Below are positions 1-5,887 of a stretch of DNA of 9,554 bases, one piece after another; the stretch's first letter is position 1; every line of letters starts with the position of its first letter. Under the pieces are notes generated by a model. The model searched no databases. It was given only the letters and a program-made list of their open reading frames with translations, and was not told the DNA's origin. The position numbers and the translations under genes are program-made. This DNA is from Proteobacteria bacterium UBA964 (GTDB lineage: Bacteria > Pseudomonadota > Gammaproteobacteria > Steroidobacterales > Steroidobacteraceae), in the NCBI GenBank assembly GCA_002292945.1, contig DBCG01000050.1, forward strand, positions 1 to 9,554, given 5' to 3'.

Positions 1-53
1 TAGATGATGTGCGTGTAGCTGATGAGCGAAGGATCTGGGGTGCGGTCGTCCAT
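1..53 (-). CDS. 5' end of a downstream gene, possibly a DUF4870-type membrane protein (partial)
   Basis: Only the first 17 full codons and part of an 18th are present; the gene runs off the left edge. The visible product begins MDDRTPDPSLISYTHIIY. The ATG at 53-51 is preceded by AGAGGA seven bases upstream, a good ribosome-binding site, and lies 11 bp after the thioesterase stop, so it is probably the last visible member of the same operon. The stretch SLISYTHIIY resembles, from memory, the start of small DUF4870-type integral membrane proteins, where it leads into the first membrane helix. That identification rests on about ten residues and is tentative. The start codon itself is well supported by the SD and the spacing. 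Confidence 0.5.
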   Translation of the reverse strand, partial: MDDRTPDPSLISYTHII

Positions 54-64
54 GGCGATGTCCT

Positions 65-520
65 CTAGCGGGCGGGGCGGTCGATCACCGCCAGGGTGAT
101 GCGCGACACGCAGACGAGCTGTCTCGCCGCGTTGACGATCTCGATGGACCAGACCTGGCTGCGGGCGCCGAGGTGCAGGGGGCGTGTGGTGCCTTCGACC
201 ATGCTGCCCTCACGCGCCGCGCGGACGTGGTTGGCGTTGATCTCTTGCCCGACGACGGCGAAGCGAGCGGGGTCGACCGAGCAGTTCGCGGCGACGCTTG
301 CGAGCGTCTCGGCGAGCACCACGGAGGCGCCGCCGTGAAGGATACGCACGGGCTGCACGGTCCGTTCGTCCACCGGCATCGTACCGCGCAGGAAATCCGG
401 CCCGAGCTCGGTGAGGCGGATCCCGAGGTGGCTGACCAAGGTGCCAGCCGACCGCGTGTTCATGCCTTCGAGCGTGACGCCGGGCCACCAGAGGGGCTTC
501 GGGTCCGCAGGCGCGCTCAC
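65..520 (-). CDS. Hotdog-fold acyl-CoA thioesterase, YdiI/MenI-like
   Basis: A predicted cytosolic thioesterase of 151 residues that hydrolyses acyl- or aroyl-CoA thioesters. The sequence closely follows E. coli YdiI (MenI): the active-site helix reads LHGGASVVLAE (61-71) with the expected catalytic Glu71, followed by GQEINANHVRAAREG and PLHLGARSQVWSIEI. It is about 15 residues longer than YdiI, the extra part being at the N-terminus. The start is a GTG at 520-518 that overlaps the argH stop as GTGA, with GAGGA a few bases upstream, so translation is probably coupled to argH. YdiI acts on 1,4-dihydroxy-2-naphthoyl-CoA in menaquinone synthesis, but no menaquinone gene is visible here and relatives accept many substrates. 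A link to arginine synthesis is suggested only by position. Family assignment is firm; substrate is unknown. Confidence 0.88.
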   Translation of the reverse strand: MSAPADPKPLWWPGVTLEGMNTRSAGTLVSHLGIRLTELGPDFLRGTMPVDERTVQPVRILHGGASVVLAETLASVAANCSVDPARFAVVGQEINANHVRAAREGSMVEGTTRPLHLGARSQVWSIEIVNAARQLVCVSRITLAVIDRPAR

Positions 521-1713
521 GCCGGGTCCTCGCCCCGCAGCTGCGCGCCGATCCGCCGATAGGCTTCGCGGAACGGGATGCCTTCCTCGACGACCAGACG
601 GTTGGCACGCTCGGCGGCGTGGATCGAAGGATCGAGACGGATGTTCTCGGGTACGAACGCCATCGCATCGATCGCCGGCGCCAGGATCGCGGTGCTGGCG
701 AGCGCGAGGTCGATACCGCGGAACAGCGGAACCTTCAACAATTGAAGGTCACGCTGATAGCCCGAAGGCAGTTTGGTGACGATGCCGAGCGCTTCGATGA
801 GGCAGCCTTGGGCTGTGCCGGTGCGACCGCGCAGCAGCTCGAACACATCCGGGTTGCGTTTCTGGGGCATGATCGAGGAGCCGGTCGTGAACGCATCGTC
901 GAGCCGGACGAACGCGAACTCCTGCGTGTAGAACAGGCAGACGTCCGTGGCGAAGCGACCGAGGTCCTGCATCAGCAGCGTGATCTCGAACAGCAACTGG
1001 GACTCGGCCTTGCCGCGCGAGAGCTGCACGGCGGTCACGGGCTGTTGCACCGCATCGAAATCGAGCGCTTGGCAGGTCGCCTCGCGGTCGAGCGGCAATC
1101 CTGGCGTGCCGTAGCCCGCGGCGGAGCCGAGCGGGCTCTTGCCGATACGGCGTTGCGCTGCGCGCAGGCCTGCAGCGTCGTCGCGCAGTTCGGCGGCGAA
1201 ACCGCCGGCCCAGAGCGCGACCGAGCTCGGCATCGCCTGTTGCATGTGGGTGTAGCCCGGGAGCGCGAGCTCGCCTTCGCGGTCGGCGAGCGCCTCGAGC
1301 GCCAGCGCGACGGACTCGGCGCCGCAGGCCACCGCTTCGGCGGCATCGCGCAGGTAGAGTCGCAGCGCCGTGAGCACCTGGTCGTTGCGCGAGCGGCCAA
1401 GATGCACCCGGCCGCCTGCGGCGCCGATGCGCGCCGTCAGCCGACGCTCGAGCGCCGTCTGGCCGTCCTCATCGGCGAGCTCGACGCGCCACGCGCCCTG
1501 GGCGTGCGCTGCGGCGAGCGCTTCCAGCCCGTCCTCGATGGCTTCGAGGTCAGCAGCGCTGAGGAGTCCCTGCGCGTGCAGCATCTGCGCGTGCGCGATG
1601 CTGGCGCGCGCGTCGTAGGCGACCAGACGGTCGTCGAGCGCGTGGTCCTCGCCTGCGGTCCAGGCGAGCACCCGCTCGTCGAGCGGTGCGCCCTTGTCCC
1701 AGAGGCGGCTCAC
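517..1713 (-). CDS. argH: Argininosuccinate lyase (short form)
   Basis: Catalyses the last step of arginine synthesis, splitting argininosuccinate into arginine and fumarate in the cytosol. The 398-residue product shows the fumarase/aspartase superfamily blocks: GRSRNDQV at 106-113, GYTHMQQAMP with the general acid/base region His156, and the mobile loop GSSIMPQKRNPD at 278-289 carrying the catalytic Ser. Two features are unusual. The protein stops soon after EGIPFREAYRRIGAQL, whereas E. coli ArgH (457 residues) continues for roughly 60 more after that block. Also, the usual EDIH motif reads EDGQ (82-85), with Gln replacing His. The start is GTG at 1713-1711, overlapping the argB stop as GTGA with no strong SD, so it probably depends on translation of argB. 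It overlaps the thioesterase gene downstream in the same way. Function is clear; only the short C-terminus needs explaining. Confidence 0.95.
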   Translation of the reverse strand: MSRLWDKGAPLDERVLAWTAGEDHALDDRLVAYDARASIAHAQMLHAQGLLSAADLEAIEDGLEALAAAHAQGAWRVELADEDGQTALERRLTARIGAAGGRVHLGRSRNDQVLTALRLYLRDAAEAVACGAESVALALEALADREGELALPGYTHMQQAMPSSVALWAGGFAAELRDDAAGLRAAQRRIGKSPLGSAAGYGTPGLPLDREATCQALDFDAVQQPVTAVQLSRGKAESQLLFEITLLMQDLGRFATDVCLFYTQEFAFVRLDDAFTTGSSIMPQKRNPDVFELLRGRTGTAQGCLIEALGIVTKLPSGYQRDLQLLKVPLFRGIDLALASTAILAPAIDAMAFVPENIRLDPSIHAAERANRLVVEEGIPFREAYRRIGAQLRGEDPA

Positions 1714-2654
1714 GGCTGGGCGTTGCCTGCCGCGAGCTCCGCCGGTGCGAGCTTGCCGATGTCCGCGACCACTAGCGTCCCCGTGCCTTCGTTGGTGAAC
1801 ACTTCGGCGAGGATAGCATCGGGCGCCTTGTAGGAGATGACGTGCACGCGCTGCACACCGCCCTGGATGGCGATCTCGATGGCTTTGGCCTTCGGCAGCA
1901 TGCCGTCGTTGATGCGACCCTCGCTGCGCAGCTTCGCGAGCCCGGCGAGGTCGGTGTAGGACACGACCGAGGTCGGGTCGTTGATGTCGGCGAGGATGCC
2001 CGGTGCGCCGGTGCAGAGCACCAGCTTCTCGGCACCGAGCGCCGCGCCGATGGCGGCGGCGACGGTGTCGGCGTTGATGTTGAGCAGCGTGCCGGCGTCG
2101 TCGCTCGAGAGCGGCGAGATCACGGGCATCAAGCCGTTGTCGAGCAGCTTGCGCAGCACGTCGGTGTCGACGTGGTCGATGTCGCCGACGAAACCGTAGT
2201 CGACGGTCTCATCGCTGCCCTGCATCTTCACGGGCGCGCGCTTGTGCGCCTGGATCAGGCCGGCATCGACACCGCTGATGCCCACTGCCGGGATGCCGAG
2301 CTCGCGGCAGGCGGCGAGGATGCGGGTGTTGATGAGCCCCGACAGCACCATCGCGGTCGCATCGACGGACTCCGCGTCGGTGACGCGGCGTCCTTCGATC
2401 ATCTTGGTGGGCACGCCGAGCTTCTCCGTGACCTCGGTGAGCTGCGGGCCGCCACCGTGCACGAACACGACGCGGACACCGAGCGAGTGCAGCACGGCGA
2501 TCTGCTCGACCAGCGCACGCGTCGCGCCGGCGTCGCCGAACACTCCGCCGCCCGCCTTCACGACGAAGGTCTTGCCCTTGTAGAGGCGGATGTAGGGCGC
2601 GGCGCTGCGCAACGCGCGGATGACGGCGGCAGGGTCGGCACGGTGCATGATCAT
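1710..2654 (-). CDS. argB: N-acetylglutamate kinase family (acylglutamate kinase)
   Basis: Phosphorylates the gamma-carboxyl of N-acylglutamate with ATP, the second step of arginine synthesis. The 314-residue protein is an amino-acid kinase: VVKAGGGVF near residue 31, VFVHGGGPQL, LNINADTVAAAIGAAL for substrate binding, and DGMLPKAKAIEIAIQGG followed by EVFTNEGTGTLV at the end of the fold. An N-terminal helix leading into APYIRLYKGK matches arginine-inhibited hexameric kinases such as that of Pseudomonas aeruginosa, so feedback inhibition by arginine is likely. Unlike the Xanthomonas enzyme, it has no fused GNAT domain and so cannot supply the acetyltransferase step. It is the only gene in the middle of the operon with a real gap (29 bp) and a strong SD, AAGGAG at 2669-2664, nine bases before ATG 2654. 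A second in-frame ATG lies two codons later. In a succinylated pathway its substrate would be N-succinylglutamate. Confidence 0.95.
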   Translation of the reverse strand: MIMHRADPAAVIRALRSAAPYIRLYKGKTFVVKAGGGVFGDAGATRALVEQIAVLHSLGVRVVFVHGGGPQLTEVTEKLGVPTKMIEGRRVTDAESVDATAMVLSGLINTRILAACRELGIPAVGISGVDAGLIQAHKRAPVKMQGSDETVDYGFVGDIDHVDTDVLRKLLDNGLMPVISPLSSDDAGTLLNINADTVAAAIGAALGAEKLVLCTGAPGILADINDPTSVVSYTDLAGLAKLRSEGRINDGMLPKAKAIEIAIQGGVQRVHVISYKAPDAILAEVFTNEGTGTLVVADIGKLAPAELAAGNAQP

Positions 2655-2683
2655 CGTTAAGGTCTCCTTCGGCGGGCGGTCGG
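2655..2683 (-). promoter_or_regulatory. Strong Shine-Dalgarno for argB
   Basis: The 29-bp spacer between the argF' stop and the argB start contains AAGGAG (2669-2664), nine bases before the ATG. It is the best ribosome-binding site in the operon and suggests independent initiation at argB, in contrast to the overlapping junctions around it. I see no promoter in this spacer. Confidence 0.6.
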
Positions 2684-3679
2684 TCAGGCGAGCAGACGGT
2701 GCAGCACCGCCATCTGGGCGGGCAGGCGGTTGTAGGCCTCGCGCTGCACGATGCTGCGCGGGCCGTCGAGCACCTCGTCGGCGACGGCGACGTTTCGCCG
2801 CACCGGCAGACAGTGCATGAACTTGCAGTCGGGCTGGGACCGGGAGAACCAGTCCTCACGCACGGTCCAATCCTGGAGTCCAGCGCGCAGGGCGGCGTCG
2901 CCCGCGGCGTCGCCGTAGTGCCGCGTCGAGCCCCATTCTTTGGCATAGAGGATCTGTGCTCCGGCGAGCGCCTCGGCGCGATCATCGGTCTCGCGCACCG
3001 AGCCACCAGAGGCGGCCGCGGCGGCGCGGGCCTTGTCCATGACCTCGGGCGGCAGCGCGAATCCGTCCGGGCGCAGCACCACCACCTCCATGCCGCGGTG
3101 CGCGGCCATGTGCACCGTGGAAGCCGGGACGGCGAGCGGCGTGACGCGCGGGTGGTTGGCCCAGGACAGCACGAACTTGGCGCGCTGCGGGACGGCGAGC
3201 TCGTCCATCGTCTTCCAGTCGGCGAGCGATTGGCAGGGATGGCTCATCGCCGACTCGAGGTTGACGAGCGGTTTGTCGACCACGGCGGCCATCGCCTTGA
3301 AACGCGTTTCGGCGACATCCTCGGCGAGGTCCTTGCCTTCGGCGAAGGCACGGATGCCGAGCGCATCGGCGTAGGAGGCGAGCACGGGCAGGCCCTCGCG
3401 GATGTGCTCGGCGCAGCCGCCGTCCATCACCGCGCCGAGCCGGGTCTCGAGCTGCCAGGTCCCTTGCCCCGGGGTGATCACGAACGAGCTGCCGCCGAGC
3501 CGCTGCATGCCGACCTGGAAGGAGGCGAGCGTGCGCAGCGAGGGGTTGAAGAACACGAGCCCCAAGATCTTTCCCGCGAGCGCGCGCGGCTCGGGATGAG
3601 CCTCGAGGCGGCGAGCGAGCGAGAGGAGATCGAGCACCTCGTCTCGGCTGAGATCGGCGAGGTCGAGGAAGTGCTTCAC
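2684..3679 (-). CDS. argF': N-acylornithine carbamoyltransferase, predicted N-succinylornithine type
   Basis: Transfers the carbamoyl group from carbamoyl phosphate to an N-acylated ornithine, giving N-acylcitrulline. The 331-residue protein has the fold's motifs: FFNPSLRT (43-50), TWQLE with Trp75 (Trp77 of the Xanthomonas enzyme), VMDGGCAEH (84-92), HPCQ (147-150) and HCLPVRRN (289-296). Its overall shape is that of the AOTCase/SOTCase class, not plain OTCase. The acyl-specificity position is Ala90, where AOTCase has Glu92 and Bacteroides SOTCase has Pro90. Lys302 of AOTCase, which is carboxylated, is Ala298 here. Both point to succinylornithine. The carbamoyl-phosphate motif is also odd: SLRTL, with Leu51 in place of the second Arg. 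The start is GTG 3679-3677, overlapping the argD stop as GTGA, with GGAGG close upstream. Class assignment is firm; succinyl preference is inferred from a few residues. Confidence 0.92.
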   Translation of the reverse strand: MKHFLDLADLSRDEVLDLLSLARRLEAHPEPRALAGKILGLVFFNPSLRTLASFQVGMQRLGGSSFVITPGQGTWQLETRLGAVMDGGCAEHIREGLPVLASYADALGIRAFAEGKDLAEDVAETRFKAMAAVVDKPLVNLESAMSHPCQSLADWKTMDELAVPQRAKFVLSWANHPRVTPLAVPASTVHMAAHRGMEVVVLRPDGFALPPEVMDKARAAAAASGGSVRETDDRAEALAGAQILYAKEWGSTRHYGDAAGDAALRAGLQDWTVREDWFSRSQPDCKFMHCLPVRRNVAVADEVLDGPRSIVQREAYNRLPAQMAVLHRLLA

Positions 3680-4812
3680 AGGTCCTCCAGTGCCGCACGC
3701 AGCAGGTCGACTTCGGCCTCGCGCAGCGTGTAGGGCGGCAGCAGCCGAACCACGCGCGGATCGCCGCTGACGCCGGCGAGGATGTTCCGTGCGAGCAGGG
3801 CGGTTTGGACCTCCTTGGCCGGCCGGTCGCAGATGAGCCCATGCAGGAACCCGGCGCCTTGATGTCCCACCACCGGGCCGACGGTGCAGGTCTCGCGGAT
3901 GTACTGCGAGACCCGCCGGACGTTCGCCATCAGGTCCTGCGATTCGATGCCGTCGATCGTGGCCTCGATGGCGGCGCAGGCCATGGGCCCGCCGCCGAAG
4001 GTGGTGCCGAGGCCCTCGAGCTTGAGCGCGGCGGTGACCGCTGGGGTCATCAGCAACGCTCCGCAGGGGAAGCCGTTGCCGAGGGCTTTGGCGGTGGTGA
4101 TCATGTCGGGCCGCACGCCGTATAGATCGGCGGCGAACGGCTGGCCGCTTCGGCCGACGCCGATCTGCACTTCGTCGAAGATGAGCTGCGCGCCGACCGC
4201 ATCGCAGCGCGCGCGCAGCGCCGCGAGGAACTCTGCGCCCATGTCGAAGGCGCCGCCGACGCCCTGTACGGGCTCGACGATCACCGCGGCGACGTCCTCG
4301 CCGACGGTGCCGGCGATCGCCGAGATGTCGCGCCGCGGTACCCAGCTCACATCGAAGGGCGTGCGCGGGAATTCATACCATTTCTTGTCGGCACCCCAGG
4401 TGATCGCGCCTGCGGCGGCGGTGCGGCCGTGGAATCCACCCTCGACCGCGACCACACGCGTGCGGCGTGTCATCTTGAACGCCATGCGCAGCGCGTTCTC
4501 GTTGGCTTCGGCGCCGGAGTTCACGAAGAAGATGCTGTCGAAGTGTCCGCCGGCGAAGCGCGCGAGCTTGGTGGCGGCGCGTACGCGCACCTCCATCGGT
4601 ACGGCGTTGCTCTGGAAGTTGCAGGCGGCCGCTTGTGCCGACACCGCCCGGGTCCAGCCGGGGTGACCGTAGCCGAGCGCCGCCACGGCGTGGCCGCCGT
4701 AGAGATCGAGCACACGACGTCCGTCGCGCGTGTGCAGGAACACGCCTTCCGCGCCCACCACTTCCATGGCGTACTGCGCGAAGACCGGTGCGAGAAAATC
4801 TGTGGTGCTCAT
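3676..4812 (-). CDS. argD: Acetylornithine/succinylornithine aminotransferase family
   Basis: A PLP-dependent class III aminotransferase that converts N-acylglutamate semialdehyde to N-acylornithine using glutamate. The 378-residue product has all the expected elements: VNSGAEANENALRMAF (97-112) for phosphate binding, FHGRT with Arg130 for the substrate carboxylate, FDEVQIGVGR with Asp213 contacting the PLP nitrogen, and TTAKALGNGFPCGA with Lys242 as the Schiff-base lysine. The frame is open for 22 more codons upstream, but ATG 4812 is preferred because it overlaps the argC stop as ATGA and places the N-terminus (MSTTDFLAPVF) where family members begin. Members often accept both acetyl- and succinylornithine, so this gene does not settle which acyl group is used. 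It overlaps argF' downstream by four bases. Confidence 0.94.
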   Translation of the reverse strand: MSTTDFLAPVFAQYAMEVVGAEGVFLHTRDGRRVLDLYGGHAVAALGYGHPGWTRAVSAQAAACNFQSNAVPMEVRVRAATKLARFAGGHFDSIFFVNSGAEANENALRMAFKMTRRTRVVAVEGGFHGRTAAAGAITWGADKKWYEFPRTPFDVSWVPRRDISAIAGTVGEDVAAVIVEPVQGVGGAFDMGAEFLAALRARCDAVGAQLIFDEVQIGVGRSGQPFAADLYGVRPDMITTAKALGNGFPCGALLMTPAVTAALKLEGLGTTFGGGPMACAAIEATIDGIESQDLMANVRRVSQYIRETCTVGPVVGHQGAGFLHGLICDRPAKEVQTALLARNILAGVSGDPRVVRLLPPYTLREAEVDLLRAALEDL

Positions 4813-5867
4813 GTCCAGCCTGTCGCGGAATGGGTGAGTCCGGTGGTTTCGGGCAGACCGAGCAGACGGTTCATCCACTGCATCGCGCCACCGGCTGCGC
4901 CTTTGGTGAGGTTATCGATGGCGCACATCACGACGACCGTGCGGCCGTTGGCCGCCGCCGAGAGCGTCGCGTAGTTGCTGCCGACGATGTCCTTGATGCG
5001 TGGCGCGCCGTCGGTGACGCGCACGAACGGCGAGTCCGCGTAGAAAGTGCGCAGTGCGGCGAGCACGGCGGCGGTGTCTGCGGGGCGCGTGAGCGTCGCC
5101 TGCACCGTGGCATGGATGCCGCGCGCGAAGGGGCCCGAGTGCGGCACGAAGGCGAAGTCGGCGGTGACGCCGGTCGCTGCCGCGGCACAGGCCGTGATCT
5201 CGGGGATGTGGCGGTGTACGAGCGCGTTGTACGAATAGAGGTCGCTGTGCCGCGTCGGATGGTGGGTGCCCTCCACGGGCTTGCGCCCGGAACCTGTGCT
5301 GCCCGTCACGCCGCTCACGAACAGCGTCGGCGTCACGAGACCGGCTGCGAGCAGCGGTACCGAGGCGAGCAGCGTCGCGGTCGCGAAGCAGCCGGGATGC
5401 GCGATGTGCGGTGTCGGTGCGGCGGAGAGGTGCTCGGGCACCGCGCAGCTGAACTCGGCAAGCCGCGCGGGCGCGCCGTGCGGGTGCTTGTACACCGCAG
5501 CATAGGCCTCGGCGGTCGGATAACGGTGATCCGCGGAGATGTCGACGACCCGCGGGCGGGTGCCTGCCGCCTCTGCGGCGCCGAGCAGGCGGTCGATGAG
5601 CGCGGCGCTGACACCATGTGGCGCCGCGGCGAACACCCCGCTCACCGGCAGTGTCGCGACGAGCGTCATGATCTCCGCTTCGGATACGAAGCGCAGGTCG
5701 CCGAGCACGGGCGCGAGATGCGGGAAAGATTTCGCGACCGGTTCCCCTGGCTGCGAGTCGGACAGGATGCCTGCGACCTCGAACTGCGGATGCCCGAGCA
5801 CGAGGCGCAGCGCTTCGCCGGCCACATAGCCGGTGCCGCCGAGGATCAGGATGGGGATGCGTGACAT
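4809..5867 (-). CDS. argC: N-acylglutamyl-phosphate (acetylglutamyl-phosphate) reductase
   Basis: NADPH-dependent reduction of N-acylglutamyl phosphate to the semialdehyde, third step of the pathway. The 352-residue protein opens with a Rossmann nucleotide-binding loop, LGGTGYVAGE (9-18), has the AAPHG segment (81-85), and carries the catalytic cysteine in HPGCFATA (Cys160). Further family features are GSTGSGRKPVEGTHHP, HRHIPEI and ARGIHATV. The sequence is closer to the longer ArgC forms with a THHP-type insert than to E. coli ArgC; what that says about substrate I cannot tell. ATG 5867 follows the P-loop gene after 20 bp with only a weak purine-rich site. The argD start overlaps its stop codon. 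Confidence 0.95.
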   Translation of the reverse strand: MSRIPILILGGTGYVAGEALRLVLGHPQFEVAGILSDSQPGEPVAKSFPHLAPVLGDLRFVSEAEIMTLVATLPVSGVFAAAPHGVSAALIDRLLGAAEAAGTRPRVVDISADHRYPTAEAYAAVYKHPHGAPARLAEFSCAVPEHLSAAPTPHIAHPGCFATATLLASVPLLAAGLVTPTLFVSGVTGSTGSGRKPVEGTHHPTRHSDLYSYNALVHRHIPEITACAAAATGVTADFAFVPHSGPFARGIHATVQATLTRPADTAAVLAALRTFYADSPFVRVTDGAPRIKDIVGSNYATLSAAANGRTVVVMCAIDNLTKGAAGGAMQWMNRLLGLPETTGLTHSATGWT

Positions 5868-5887
5868 GGCAGGCGGAGTCCCTGTGC

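Noticed and set aside
619..1833. Long plus-strand open frames opposite argH (also 1842-2660, 2699-3733, 4635-5864, 5861-7075 and 7177-8457).
   Set aside because: They mirror the minus-strand genes in GC-rich DNA, have skewed Arg/Ala/Gly/His composition and no recognisable motifs; the minus-strand frames carry complete conserved proteins.
2684..3679. Ordinary ornithine carbamoyltransferase (argF).
   Set aside because: The LVFFNPSLRT, TWQLE and MDGGCAEH blocks match the acylornithine carbamoyltransferase class; the sequence lacks the usual STRTR motif of OTCases.
4813..4878. Upstream extension of argD by 22 codons starting at ATG 4878.
   Set aside because: It would overlap argC by about 70 bp and adds residues with no family resemblance; ATG 4812 gives the ATGA overlap and a normal N-terminus.
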